Assembly (NCBI RefSeq): GCF_018130545.1
Contig: NZ_JAFCKF010000003.1
Span: 186,001-250,000, forward strand
DNA length: 64,000 nucleotides
Direction: 5' to 3'
Source of the DNA: Bradyrhizobium tropiciagri
GTDB taxonomy: Bacteria > Pseudomonadota > Alphaproteobacteria > Rhizobiales > Xanthobacteraceae
In this document: positions 43,557 through 53,062 of the stretch, one piece after another
Numbering within the stretch: the stretch's first letter is position 1
Layout of the letters: each line of letters begins with the position of its first letter
Position numbers and translations under genes: made by a program
The notes under the pieces: model-generated
Told to the model about the DNA's origin: nothing
What the model saw: the letters and a program-made list of their open reading frames with translations, nothing else
Databases searched by the model: none

Positions 43557-44633
43557 TCAACGCGCCACGACCTCGACCTCGCCGTCGACGCCGTTGACGA
43601 CGTTGAACGGACGCTCGAACACCTTGCCCTCGTTCTTGGCAATCGCGCGATACTCGCCTTCGGACAGCACGACGCGCGGGAACGCGCCGATCGATTCCTT
43701 GATCACGTCGCCGCCCGGCGTGATCACCGACCACGCGGTGTTGGCGAGCGCCTCGCCGCCCTTCTCGCTGACGAGCTTGAGCGTGATGACCGCAGCCCGA
43801 TGCGTGACGGTCACGTCGGTGAGCTTGCCCGCCGCGACGCGAATGTCGGAACGCACCACCGAGTTGGCGTCACCGTAGTTGGAGACGATATAGTAGGTGC
43901 CCTCGGGCAGCAGCGCGACGTCGCCGGCGGAGACGTTGGGCACCAACGGGCCGCGGTCCGAGCCGTCGAACTGGCTGCCCTTGTAGATCGCGAACGAAAT
44001 CTGGTTGGCCGGTATCTTGCTCGAGCCGACCCGGCCCTCGATCCGCAGGCCACCTGCCGGCAGCACGAAGGACTCGCGATCGGTCTCCGACTTCAGGCTG
44101 ACGGCGCGCACCGCGCTGACGAGACCGAGCGCGACATGGACCACGTAATTGCCGGGCGGCAGCACGAGGTTGGGCGTTGCGCCGCGCTCCTCCCGGATCA
44201 GCTTGTAGGTGCCGTTGTCGTCAGGCTTGTCGGCGAACACCCGCCAGACCAGCCCGGCATTGATGACCGGCAGGTCCTTGCCGTACCGCGCCGTCAGCGC
44301 CAGCACCGCCTGTCCGGCGGTCGGGGACCCGGCCGGCGGGGTCACCGGGGGCACGGTCGCAATCGAGGGCTGGACGATGGTCGGCTGGTTCAGCGGACCG
44401 GGCAGAACCGGCCCGGAACCGGCCCCGGACGGCGGCGCCAGATTGAGCGCCGGGCCGGTCGGTACCTCCGGCACCGACGCGGGTGGGATCGGCGGCGGCC
44501 GGTCGCTGAAGAACTGCGCCGATACGGAATTGGGGATCAGGGCGAGCAAAAAAGCCGCAAGCGTCAATAGCGGAAGGAGCCGCGTGCCCCGCCCGCATCC
44601 GCCGATGCCGTTGCCCCTCGAAGTCATCCCCAT
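43557..44633 (-). CDS. Hypothetical exported protein with repeated beta domains
   Basis: A 358-residue protein from ATG 44633; ATG 44627 is nearly as good. The signal peptide (LLPLLTLAAFLLALIPNSVSA) is followed by a Pro-rich linker and then three to four beta-rich segments of the same outline (NLVLPPGNYVVHVALGL, VALLPEGTYYIVSNYGD, RVVLSEGEYRAIAKNEG), which resemble carboxypeptidase regulatory-like/ carbohydrate-binding beta-sandwich repeats. Function unknown; probably a periplasmic or surface structural protein. Confidence 0.7.
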   Translation of the reverse strand: MGMTSRGNGIGGCGRGTRLLPLLTLAAFLLALIPNSVSAQFFSDRPPPIPPASVPEVPTGPALNLAPPSGAGSGPVLPGPLNQPTIVQPSIATVPPVTPPAGSPTAGQAVLALTARYGKDLPVINAGLVWRVFADKPDDNGTYKLIREERGATPNLVLPPGNYVVHVALGLVSAVRAVSLKSETDRESFVLPAGGLRIEGRVGSSKIPANQISFAIYKGSQFDGSDRGPLVPNVSAGDVALLPEGTYYIVSNYGDANSVVRSDIRVAAGKLTDVTVTHRAAVITLKLVSEKGGEALANTAWSVITPGGDVIKESIGAFPRVVLSEGEYRAIAKNEGKVFERPFNVVNGVDGEVEVVAR

Positions 44634-44897
44634 GCTTTTCAACGAAAACGCGGCAAATTCAAGCCTTCGTCCGAGGGGCGTCCAAGGGTTTTGTCACAGT
44701 CCGGGCGGCGCAAAGCCCCGGTTTGGAACCGCTCGATCAAGCCGATGTTAGCCCTGATGTCGCGGTCCAGTCACATTCCCTGCCTACCGCGGACGACCCG
44801 GGGCATGAATCATGCCTGTCGGGACTAACCATGAAGACGGACGACGCTGGCGCAGCCATGCAGTGCAGCCTAGTCTCGCGCTGGCAGGAGATTTGTC

Positions 44898-45944
44898 GTG
44901 TTGGATAGCTGGATGGGCCGAGGCCACAAGAGCTCCGACGGCCCCGACAAGGTAGGACTGGGACCGGTTCGCCGGCCGGTAATCGGGCTGGCGCTCGGCG
45001 GCGGCGCCGCGCGGGGCTTTGCCCATATCGGCATCATCAAGACCCTGCTCGCCCATGGCATCGTCCCCAATGTCGTCGTCGGCACCTCGATCGGCTCGGT
45101 GGTCGGCGGCGCTTATGCGGCCGGCCATATTGAAACGCTGGAGAAATGGGCCCGCGGCCTGCAGCCGCGCAGCGTGCTCGGCTATCTCGACATCCGCCTC
45201 AACGGTTCCGGCCTGATCGGCGGCACCAAGCTGGCCGCCGAGATCGAGGCGGCGCTGGGAAAATCCATGATCGAGGACCTCCCGATCAAGTTTGCGAGCG
45301 TCGCAACCGAGGTCCGCACCGGCCACGAGATCTGGTTGACCCAGGGCCCGCTGGTCGACGCCATGCGCGCCTCCTACGCCCTGCCCGGCATCTTCGCGCC
45401 GGTGCTGATCGGCGACCGCTGGCTGGTCGATGGCGCGCTGGTCAACCCGGTGCCGGTCTCAGCTGCGCGCGCGCTCGGCGCCGAGATCGTCATTGCGGCC
45501 AACCTCTCCAGCGACGTGTTCGCGCACTCGACCACGATCTACAATCACGGCGCGGTGCCGACGCCTGAGGTAACGGTCGCGGTGACCGCCGAGCCAGAGG
45601 TGGAGTCGGAGCCGCCGAAGCGCCGCTTTGGTCGGTTCTTCTCGGCCGAACGCACCGTGAAGCGGGAGTTCTTCGGCAGCGCCACCCGGCCCGGCATCTC
45701 CAGCGTCATGGTCGACGCCTTCAACATCATGCAGGACCGCATCACCCGCGCCCGTCTCGCCGGCGACCCGCCCGACATGCTGATCTCGCCGCGGGTCGGC
45801 CAGATCGGCTGGTTCGACTTCCACCGCGCCGACGACCTGATCGCGCACGGCATCCGCGCCGCCGAACGCGCCATCGGCGCGATCGAGGAAGCGATCGAGG
45901 TCCTGGCGCCGCCGTCGAGCGGCGCCGGCAGCACCGGGAAATAA
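44898..45944 (+). CDS. Patatin-like phospholipase
   Basis: A 348-residue lipid acyl hydrolase. The patatin catalytic dyad is visible: the nucleophile Ser in GTSIGS (residue about 64), the DGA motif in VDGALVNPVPV near 183, with the anion-binding GGGAARGFAHIG at 34-45. GTG 44898 follows CAGGAGATTTGTC. It has no signal peptide; bacterial patatins are cytosolic or membrane-associated. A Pro/Glu-rich insert near 230 separates the catalytic part from a helical tail. It ends 2 bp from the convergent CBS gene. Confidence 0.9.
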   Translation: MLDSWMGRGHKSSDGPDKVGLGPVRRPVIGLALGGGAARGFAHIGIIKTLLAHGIVPNVVVGTSIGSVVGGAYAAGHIETLEKWARGLQPRSVLGYLDIRLNGSGLIGGTKLAAEIEAALGKSMIEDLPIKFASVATEVRTGHEIWLTQGPLVDAMRASYALPGIFAPVLIGDRWLVDGALVNPVPVSAARALGAEIVIAANLSSDVFAHSTTIYNHGAVPTPEVTVAVTAEPEVESEPPKRRFGRFFSAERTVKREFFGSATRPGISSVMVDAFNIMQDRITRARLAGDPPDMLISPRVGQIGWFDFHRADDLIAHGIRAAERAIGAIEEAIEVLAPPSSGAGSTGK

Positions 45945-45946
45945 TC

Positions 45947-46375
45947 TCAGGCGGTCTTGATGTAGTCGCGCAGCGCTTCCTGCTCGCGCTCATATTCCTG
46001 CACGCGACTCTTGACGATGTCTCCGATCGAGATCAGCCCGACCACCTTGCCGTCCTCGAGCACGGGCAGATGGCGGAACTTGCCTGTCGTCATCATCTCC
46101 ATGATGGCGCTGACCGTATCGGACTGACGGCAGCTCACGACCTTCTTGGTCATCACAGAGCTCACCGGTTCGTCCAGCGCGCCCGCGCCGCGCTCTGAGA
46201 GCACGCGCACGATGTCGCGCTCCGACAGGATGCCTTCCATCCGGCCCTGCTCCATCACCAGCACCGCGCCGATCTTGCGCTCGCCGAGCAGCTTGACCGC
46301 CGCCGACAGCTTCGCGCCGGGCGCGACGCTCATGACCTGATGGCCCTTTGCATCGAGAATGGAACGTACCGTCAT
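45947..46375 (-). CDS. Tandem CBS-domain protein
   Basis: A 142-residue protein made of two CBS domains (VRSILDAKGHQVMSVAPG... and VSSVMTKKVVSCRQSDTV...), each ending in GRMEGILSERDIV or GKVVGLISIGDIV. Such stand-alone proteins bind adenine nucleotides or other ligands and regulate partner enzymes. The partner is unknown; it converges on the patatin gene with a 2-bp gap. Confidence 0.88.
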   Translation of the reverse strand: MTVRSILDAKGHQVMSVAPGAKLSAAVKLLGERKIGAVLVMEQGRMEGILSERDIVRVLSERGAGALDEPVSSVMTKKVVSCRQSDTVSAIMEMMTTGKFRHLPVLEDGKVVGLISIGDIVKSRVQEYEREQEALRDYIKTA

Positions 46376-46565
46376 TGTCGCCTCCCTGAATCCGCTCGCG
46401 CCCCGCCTCGACGGGATCGCGCCTGTTCGCCAGAGTCTTCAATCAACAGTTCCGCGCCGATTTCGGTTCCGGGGCGCGGTCAGTAGCTGGGCTCGATTTG
46501 TCGGCCCGCTTTGTTTCTGCGTCGCAAAGATGATGGAGGAATTCGAACCGAGCCGCAAGCGGCGA

Positions 46566-47363
46566 TCAGACGCGCCCCGACTGATCCACCGACGACGCAT
46601 CTGCAGCATCGTCTCGCGCGCGCGGGATCGGATCGAACAGCGAGAACAGCAACAGCCCGGCGAGGAAGCCGCCGATATGGGCCTGCCAGGCGACGACCGT
46701 ATCCTCGCCACCGAGCGACAGCGACGTGGCACCGAACAGGATGTTGACGCCGAACCAGATCGCGAGGAAGGCGAGCACCCGTCCGTTGCGCAGCGCCCGC
46801 CACAGCGACAGCGCTGGCACCCTGGCGGCCGCTTCGGCATCGCCGCGGCTGAACGACAGGAAGCTGCCCTTCACGAAGGCGAAGCGGATCGCTGCTGCCA
46901 TCGTGCCCGACACCGACGCCGATGCACCGATCATCGGCGCGATCGCGTGCTCATGGGTCAGCAGATGCGCAAGCGCACCGGCCGCCGCCGTCACCGCCAT
47001 GAAGACAAAGAAGCGCACCGCGCCGAAGCGCCGCGCCAGCGCACTGCCGAACGGCAGCAGCCACAGCACGTTGAAGCCGATGTGGGTGAGGTTGGCGTGC
47101 AGCAGCGAATAGGTGACGAAGGTCCAGACCTTGGCGCCGTCCCCGCCCGGGAAGGTGACGTCGAGCAGCGTCGAATCGTAGCGCTTCGGGATGAAGCCGA
47201 ACACGTCGATGGTCCAGTTCTCCATCTCCGGCGGCAGCAGCACCCGCAGATGGATCACCGCGAGCAGCAGGATGTAGGCGGTGAGCGCCGGCGGAAGGGT
47301 CAGGATCGGCTCACGCGGCGCCTCGGGCGGCGGCGCGAGCGGGGATTCGGGATGGGAGTCCAA
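46566..47363 (-). CDS. Rhomboid intramembrane serine protease
   Basis: A 265-residue membrane protein with six to seven helices. The catalytic Ser is in the GASA version of the GxSx motif (MIGASASVSGT) and the catalytic His in WQAHIGGFLAGLL of the following helix; the loop motif RFFVFMAV and NVLWLLPFGSALARRFG also fit. Rhomboids cut membrane proteins within the bilayer; the substrate is unknown. The minus-strand transcript ending at the terminator near the island junction would run into this gene's promoter region. Confidence 0.87.
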   Translation of the reverse strand: MDSHPESPLAPPPEAPREPILTLPPALTAYILLLAVIHLRVLLPPEMENWTIDVFGFIPKRYDSTLLDVTFPGGDGAKVWTFVTYSLLHANLTHIGFNVLWLLPFGSALARRFGAVRFFVFMAVTAAAGALAHLLTHEHAIAPMIGASASVSGTMAAAIRFAFVKGSFLSFSRGDAEAAARVPALSLWRALRNGRVLAFLAIWFGVNILFGATSLSLGGEDTVVAWQAHIGGFLAGLLLFSLFDPIPRARDDAADASSVDQSGRV

Positions 47364-47492
47364 GGGGTCGGCGACCTCGAATGCGGCTGTGAAACCAGAG
47401 ATAGGCGGCTTTCACACCCCTGTGCAAGTGCACAGTCCCGAAATCGGACATTGCCGGTCGCGCAGCGCCAGGATCGGGACAATAGGCCAGAC

Positions 47493-47517
47493 AAAAGAAA
47501 AGGGAGGGTGCTGAGAA
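47493..47517. repeat. Left attachment repeat (attL)
   Basis: Exact 25-bp match, AAAAGAAAAGGGAGGG to GCTGAGAA, with 53389-53413. Flanks differ (C/T before; T/C after), which fixes its length. Confidence 0.85.
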
Positions 47518-47527
47518 TTTCCCCCTG

Positions 47528-47836
47528 CTATTGTTCCCGCTTATGAATTTTGGAAAACGTGGCGTCCAAAAACGACTGAAAACGACAGAACAAATCAGCA
47601 TTTGGAAAACACGCTAGGGCGTAACCCGGTGCGCGCAGGCATGTAAGACACACCTGACCCTGCGGCGCAGCCTTCCTGTCCAAAGCCTTCTGCCAGTCCT
47701 TCACATCGTCCTCGTACCAGGCAATGCGCCGCGGTGCGATCTCACGCGACTTAGGGAACCGGCCTTCGTCCATTTCCCGGTAAAGCGTGCGTCGGCTGAA
47801 AGGCACGACCGCCAGCACCTGCCTGACGCTGAGCAT
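47528..47836 (-). CDS. AlpA-like helix-turn-helix regulator
   Basis: A 102-residue protein whose first 60 residues carry the MerR/AlpA-type winged helix (MLSVRQVLAVVPFSRRTLYREMDEGRFPKS... EDDVKDWQKAL), typical of excisionase/regulatory proteins of phages and integrative elements. The C-terminal 40 residues are Cys-rich (VCLTCLRAPGYALACF) and unusual for the family. It starts at ATG 47836 and lies just inside the left repeat. A remnant regulator of the island. Confidence 0.75.
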   Translation of the reverse strand: MLSVRQVLAVVPFSRRTLYREMDEGRFPKSREIAPRRIAWYEDDVKDWQKALDRKAAPQGQVCLTCLRAPGYALACFPNADLFCRFQSFLDATFSKIHKREQ

Positions 47837-47990
47837 CTAGCGAGGGGCTGCTGTCACGGTGTTTGCGTCAGGACGCTCGCCTGAGCAGCGTCGAGAAGAT
47901 GAGGCGCGCCCCCGAATCAGCAGGCGTCATCTTCCTCGAGGAAGGTCAGTCGATTGATGGCGGGCCTGGCGTGCGGCTGGCAAAGTAGCT

Positions 47991-48524
47991 GTGACGATCG
48001 CATCCACCCTCTCAAGCCACGAGCATTTTCAACTTCACGATGACGTGGGCCCGGTAAATGGCGAATTCCATAGCCTGAAGATACAGATATTGTCCGGCGA
48101 TCTTGCGGTCGGTTTTGCTGGAGACTTCGGCGCGGCCTACAAGGCGATTATAGATCTGGCTGCAGCTCTGGCTAAAGGCCCAAGTCTTGATTCCGTCGAA
48201 TGGTTGCGGATGCGCAACCTTGAACACGTGGATTTCCTTGTGTTGTGCAACAGCACCGCGGCCAAAAAGCTGCATGTGATTGAGGACGGCAAGGTTCGAA
48301 GAGCCACCAATGCGCACATCGGTGACTCGATGGGATGGAAGCGCTTTCTGAAACTCAAGAAGCCTTACGAAGGCCCCGATACTAGAGTTTCGATTGCTGC
48401 AGACGGAACAGAACAGACAGACGCAGTGACGGACGGGGAGAAGGAATTTGATATTGTCTCAAACTATGGAGGCGCTTTCCCGCGACACCGTTGGCCGAAA
48501 GCAGTCAACATTCGGCGCAATTAG
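47991..48524 (+). CDS. Island hypothetical protein, Ntn-hydrolase-like outline
   Basis: A 177-residue protein starting at GTG 47991. It contains FAGDFGAA near residue 40 and HIGDSMGW near 110, a pattern faintly like the strand and Gly turns of proteasome-like Ntn hydrolases, but no catalytic N-terminal Thr or Ser is visible and I do not claim the fold. No homologue recognised. It is less GC-rich than the flanking chromosome, which fits horizontal origin. Confidence 0.5.
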   Translation: MTIASTLSSHEHFQLHDDVGPVNGEFHSLKIQILSGDLAVGFAGDFGAAYKAIIDLAAALAKGPSLDSVEWLRMRNLEHVDFLVLCNSTAAKKLHVIEDGKVRRATNAHIGDSMGWKRFLKLKKPYEGPDTRVSIAADGTEQTDAVTDGEKEFDIVSNYGGAFPRHRWPKAVNIRRN

Positions 48525-48787
48525 CGGATGCATTATATGAGTCGCAGACGCACGAATTTCGCGAAACCTGGAATATCTTGGAATGAATCTGGTCGGGGGA
48601 ACATGGTAGACAGGACGAGCGGAAGGGTTAGCTTCACAGAAATAGCCGTTTAGGTCTTTTCGGAAGCGTCCTCCTGAATGTAGACCGAGCCGCCGTGCCC
48701 GTACAAAAAGCTGGATTGACCTCGCGCGAAAGTTGAGACAATTCAGAATCGCGACGAATTTGTGGCGTGGGATGGGGGGCTTTCCCG

Positions 48788-49273
48788 ATGGATACTTTCA
48801 CGATTTTTACTGTTGCGGCCATCGCAGTTTATGGATACGGCACCTTGACCACATTCGGGGCTTTTTCCCGCGCCGGCCGCATCGGCATCAAACAGATCGT
48901 TGGCTCTTGTCTTTGGCCCATTTGGTGGCTGCACGCGCTTGGACTTTCCGGCGTCCTCGATGCCTTTACTAGAGCGCTGGACGCGGGCCTCAACTCTATC
49001 GGTCGCATGTTGGGCACCGTCCTGGATGCCATTGTCAAAGCGTTAAGCGCTGTCTCGGATGCAATCGAAACTATCTCATACGGAACTGAAGGCAGGCGCA
49101 TAATATCGCTCGCGCTTGGCCTTTTCGCGTGCGGTCACTTCCTTGCAAGCAGTTGGAACGCGTGCAGCGGCGTAGCCTGCACTGGCGTTGCCGTTAAGAG
49201 CGTTGCGATGCTCTTTTCTCCTGTCAGCGTTGGCTATCTGACGTGGCTCATCTCGCAGTACGCCGTGGGATAG
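48788..49273 (+). CDS. Island multi-pass membrane protein
   Basis: A 161-residue protein from ATG 48788 (MDTFTIFTVAAIAVYGYG). There are three to four hydrophobic helices with a central amphipathic stretch (LDAGLNSIGRMLGTVLDAIVKALSAVSDAIETI) that could coil. It is followed 11 bp later by the first O-acyltransferase, so the two are probably co-transcribed. I do not recognise the family; a holin-like or polysaccharide-related membrane role is possible but unproved. Confidence 0.6.
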   Translation: MDTFTIFTVAAIAVYGYGTLTTFGAFSRAGRIGIKQIVGSCLWPIWWLHALGLSGVLDAFTRALDAGLNSIGRMLGTVLDAIVKALSAVSDAIETISYGTEGRRIISLALGLFACGHFLASSWNACSGVACTGVAVKSVAMLFSPVSVGYLTWLISQYAVG

Positions 49274-49284
49274 GCAGGCGCGGA

Positions 49285-51303
49285 ATGCATGGTATTATGG
49301 GGCGGGGCCGGTCGATTGCGGATGCAGACTATCGCCGCGACATCGATGGCCTGCGTGCCGTCGCCGTGCTGTCGGTGCTTGTGTTCCATTACGGGCTGTC
49401 GTTGCCCCCGAGTTGGCGGCTGCTGACCGGCGGGTTCACTGGTGTTGACGTCTTCTTCGTGATCTCAGGCTTTCTGATCACTTCGATCCTTGCGAAAGAG
49501 ATCGACCAAGGCCGCTTTTCCATTCTCGGCTTCTACGATCGGCGCGTTAGGCGGATCCTGCCGGCGCTGCTCGTCATGCTGGGGGTGACGCTCATTGCCG
49601 GCAACCTGCTGTTGATGCCTGGCGACTACGTCAGCCTCGCCAACAGCGCAGCCGCAGCCGCCTTCGGAACGTCGAACTTCTACTTCCTCAATCACACCGG
49701 CTATTTCGATCGGTCCGCCGACCTGTTGCCACTGCTGCATACCTGGTCGCTGGGTGTCGAAGAACAGTTTTATGTCGTGTGGCCGATCCTGCTTGCGGTC
49801 ATCGTCAGACGTGGCAAGCGCAACGATACCGCGGCGATCATCATAGCGCTCGCGATGATTGGTTTTGCCGTTGGCGCGATCTACTTCGCGGACGAGCCCA
49901 AGACTGCTTTCTACTTTCCTGTGACGCGGGCGTGGGAGCTCTCGCTTGGCGCGCTGCTAGCCTTCCTGCCCCGGCTGCGCGGCAAGGGCGCTGAGCTTGC
50001 GACCGTCGCCGGCCTCGCCCTGATCATCACCGGTTTCGTTGTGATCAGCGAAGAGACGTTTACGAGCGCAGCGGCGCTGTTGCCTTGCGTTGGTGCTGCG
50101 CTCGTCATCTGGCCCCGTGAGACAGCAGTTCGCTCTGCGCGATGTCTCGGCCTCCTCGCCCCGTTCGGCCTGATCTCTTATAGCCTGTACCTCTGGCACT
50201 GGCCGGTGTGGGTGCTGTACCGCGTCTACATAAACAGCGGAGAACCGCGGATCCGGGAAGCGATTGCGCTCACTCTCGTCTCGATCGCGCTTGCCGCCTT
50301 GTCCTATCGCTACATAGAGCAGCCGTTCCGCCGCCCTCGCCCCGACGCATCGAAGACCGTCCTTGCCGGACTCGTTGCCGCGCTCATGATCTTCTGCGGC
50401 GGCATGTATGTCGACAGCGCCGACGGCTTTCCGAAACGCATCACGTCCGACATCGAGGATTTGCGCAGCCTCGAGGTCATGTGGGAATGGCCGTGTCCGG
50501 CATTTAAGTTCGTGCCCCAGCTCAACAACACCTATTGTACGTTCGGACAGCCGTGGGCGACGGCCAAGTCGAAAGCTCTCCTCTGGGGCGACAGTCACGC
50601 TGAGCATTTCGCGCCGCTGGTGCAATCCGCCATTCCGAATTACGGGACGCTGCTCTTTGCCTCCTGCCCCGCAATGTTCAACCAGCATATCTACCGCAAC
50701 TTTGCCGGACTGCCGAATTACCGCGAACAGTGCGCCGATCAGAGGCAGCGTGCCATCAAACTCCTTCACGATGACCCGTCGATCAACCTCGTCATCCTGG
50801 CGTCCGCTTGGGCGTACTTTCCAGAGATAACGGAGCAGGACGGCACGCTCGGCAATAAGACGGGGATCGAGCTCGATACAGCCGGTCTTGAAGATCTGAT
50901 CCAGCAGGCCTCGAGCCCCGGGCGCAGGTTCGTGATCTTTGGGATGATACCGCAATTCATCCGCGATCCCATTCCCTGCGCTACGCTAGGCGCAACTGGC
51001 CTTTTGCGGCGACAATGCGCTCCCGACAAAGTCGAACAGCAGCGGCTGCAGACGTTTTCGATTCCGACCGACAACATGTTTCGGGACATCGCGCATCGGA
51101 ATCCGAACGTCACCGTCGTGATCCCGCACGACGCGCTGTGCGGCGTTGCGGGATGCAAGACGTGGTTGAACAACGAATTCCTGTACCGGGACGCCGGCCA
51201 CATTCGCCGCAACCTCAAACCAGAGGTACTGCGAGACCTTGTCGCCCTCTTCGGCTTGCCTGCTGCACTTAATACGGAGGCAACTTCGGTTGCACGAGAC
51301 TAG
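49285..51303 (+). CDS. O-acyltransferase, acyl_transf_3 plus SGNH domains
   Basis: A 672-residue OafA-type membrane enzyme from ATG 49285 (MHGIMGRGRSIADAD). The membrane part (about residues 15-370, ten helices) begins YRRDIDGLRAVAVLSVLVFH and has FFVISGFLITS and RRVRRILPALLV, as in acyltransferase family 3. The C-terminal 280 residues form an SGNH esterase-like domain with WGDSHAEHF and the DxxH motif DAGHIRR. Such enzymes move acetyl groups onto O-antigen or other surface sugars. It follows the membrane gene by 11 bp. Confidence 0.9.
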   Translation: MHGIMGRGRSIADADYRRDIDGLRAVAVLSVLVFHYGLSLPPSWRLLTGGFTGVDVFFVISGFLITSILAKEIDQGRFSILGFYDRRVRRILPALLVMLGVTLIAGNLLLMPGDYVSLANSAAAAAFGTSNFYFLNHTGYFDRSADLLPLLHTWSLGVEEQFYVVWPILLAVIVRRGKRNDTAAIIIALAMIGFAVGAIYFADEPKTAFYFPVTRAWELSLGALLAFLPRLRGKGAELATVAGLALIITGFVVISEETFTSAAALLPCVGAALVIWPRETAVRSARCLGLLAPFGLISYSLYLWHWPVWVLYRVYINSGEPRIREAIALTLVSIALAALSYRYIEQPFRRPRPDASKTVLAGLVAALMIFCGGMYVDSADGFPKRITSDIEDLRSLEVMWEWPCPAFKFVPQLNNTYCTFGQPWATAKSKALLWGDSHAEHFAPLVQSAIPNYGTLLFASCPAMFNQHIYRNFAGLPNYREQCADQRQRAIKLLHDDPSINLVILASAWAYFPEITEQDGTLGNKTGIELDTAGLEDLIQQASSPGRRFVIFGMIPQFIRDPIPCATLGATGLLRRQCAPDKVEQQRLQTFSIPTDNMFRDIAHRNPNVTVVIPHDALCGVAGCKTWLNNEFLYRDAGHIRRNLKPEVLRDLVALFGLPAALNTEATSVARD

Positions 51304-51491
51304 ATGAACCTTTAGCAGCGCGCAAAAACGAATGGCACAGCGCGCACAAACGAAACGCCCCTTTTTTGCCAGTACCAGGACTCTCACCTGCGCCGATGAC
51401 GCGAGGTGGGCTGATACCGCAACTTGTGCGCTTGCTCGGTAAGGTTGCAGCGCGGTATGGTCGCCGGTACAAACTGGAACCGAGCGGAAAT

Positions 51492-52613
51492 ATGGGGACA
51501 CTTCGATTTTTGCTGGCGCTTTGCGTCGTCGTCACCCACGCGCGCGGCGCGACGTTTTTCAGCCATCAGCTTCTCAACGCAATTACCGCGGTCCAAGCCT
51601 TTTATGTGATCTCCGGCTTTCTGATCACTATGGTGCTCGACACCCGCGCCGGGTACCGAAGCGTTCGCCAGTTCTATCTCAGTAGGTATCTGCGGCTGTG
51701 GCCGGCCTATGCGGTGGTGGCGCTCCTGACACTCGTGGTGTTCAAGGGTTCCACAATCGTCGCCGGCGTCACGAACCTCGATGCCGCGGGCGCTCTGTTC
51801 GTGATCGTGAGCAACGCTACAATCTTCTTCCAGGACCTCTTTCTTTTCTTCGCGATTAGCCCGGACGGCTCTCTCTTCCCGACCACACATTTCGGCACCG
51901 AGCCGGGACCCCAGCTGAACGGCCTGATGCTCGTGCCTCAGATGTGGAGCGTCGGTGTCGAGCTCATATTCTACGCGATCGCTCCATTCGTTTGCCGTTC
52001 CCCCGTCAGGCTGATCGCGCTGCTCTGCATCGGGTTGGCGACCCGCCTTGCTATCGGCTACTGGTCCCCGCCGGCTCTCGATCCGTGGTTCTATCGCTTT
52101 GCGCCTGCGGAAATGACCATGTTCGCTGCTGGCGGACTAGCTTACTTCGCCGGCAAGGGACTGCACTTTGTCCCTGCGCGCGTACTGAAGACTGTCGGGA
52201 TCGTCTGCCTTGCAGCGGTGGCGTTCGTCGTCATCGTACCGCCAGCGGAGGTCTATGGGTTCTCGCAAACGCTGTTCCTGCTCAATCCCAGGATGATCCT
52301 TATAATCATTGCCGCGTGCCCGATGCTATTCATGGCTTTTCGAGACTCCCGGCTCGACAGCATGATCGGCGAGCTGAGTTATCCAATGTACTTGTCTCAC
52401 CTCTTCGTTGCGGAGACGATGGTCCGCTACAGCCCATCGCTGATGACGCCCGACAACTTCGCCTATGTCTGTGCAACAGTGCTTTTCAGCGCTGCGCTGT
52501 TGTGGCTGGTCATCTTGCCAATCGATCGCTACCGTCGGCGGTTCGGAGCACGACTGCCCGCGGCCCCTTCGATCAATTTGGCCCAAGAATATCCGGCGGC
52601 CAAACTGCTTTGA
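51492..52613 (+). CDS. O-acyltransferase, acyl_transf_3 domain only
   Basis: A 373-residue membrane acyltransferase from ATG 51492 (MGTLRFLLALCVVVTHARG), chosen because the family starts there; the frame is open to ATG 51366. It has the usual ten or so helices, AFYVISGFLITMVL and RYLRLWPAY, but no SGNH part. It is a second surface-sugar acyltransferase beside the SGNH-type one, with a 188-bp gap. Its 3' end overlaps the end of the broken phage gene on the other strand. Confidence 0.85.
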   Translation: MGTLRFLLALCVVVTHARGATFFSHQLLNAITAVQAFYVISGFLITMVLDTRAGYRSVRQFYLSRYLRLWPAYAVVALLTLVVFKGSTIVAGVTNLDAAGALFVIVSNATIFFQDLFLFFAISPDGSLFPTTHFGTEPGPQLNGLMLVPQMWSVGVELIFYAIAPFVCRSPVRLIALLCIGLATRLAIGYWSPPALDPWFYRFAPAEMTMFAAGGLAYFAGKGLHFVPARVLKTVGIVCLAAVAFVVIVPPAEVYGFSQTLFLLNPRMILIIIAACPMLFMAFRDSRLDSMIGELSYPMYLSHLFVAETMVRYSPSLMTPDNFAYVCATVLFSAALLWLVILPIDRYRRRFGARLPAAPSINLAQEYPAAKLL

Positions 52614-53062
52614 GTGCTTCTGGCGACTTCGCCGCGCCAGGCTGGGGACTCTTGGTGACGTCCCGCAGCGCCCGTTTTCTTGCGGCGATTGACTGCTTAC
52701 GCGCGACGTCGCCAGCCTCGTCCGCGCGCTGATACTCAACGTCTAGGGCGGCAAGTCGCGGCGCGCGCCACGCGCATTCTGCTCCTGAAGATCGCGCGGC
52801 ACTTTTCCATGTTGTGTACAATCGCTCCGCCGCTCTGCTGCCACGCATCAAAAAACGTTTGATCTTGCGGGATGGCCTCTAGGTCGATGACCGTTGGTGA
52901 CACAGCATCCAATGGGATGTCTTTTCCCAATGCGCGATCTATGGTGCGCTGCTCAGAACAATCCACTTCGTCGTCTTGCGAAGTGACTGGATAACAGATG
53001 CTGACGCCACCGTCCGCACGCTGGCGCGTGACGACATAGTCGGCCCCGGAATAACTAAGCAT
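52573..53062 (-). pseudogene. Frameshifted phage-type gene
   Basis: The first part, from ATG 53062, reads GADYVVTRQRADGG to DQTFFDAWQQSGGAIVHNMEKCRAI and stops at 52736; the natural continuation LDVEYQRADEAGD to KSPEALKAVWP is in another frame on the same strand, ending at 52573. The two halves together resemble a phage-encoded protein in which a DAW...SGGAI...HNMEKAR block precedes LDxEYQRADEAGD. The frameshift is near 52740-52765. It marks the island as phage-derived. Confidence 0.65.

Noticed and set aside
47899-47988. 29-residue frame inside the island (MRRAPESAGVIFLEEG)
   Set aside because: Too short, no clear ribosome binding site and no recognisable family; it may be the end of a lost gene.
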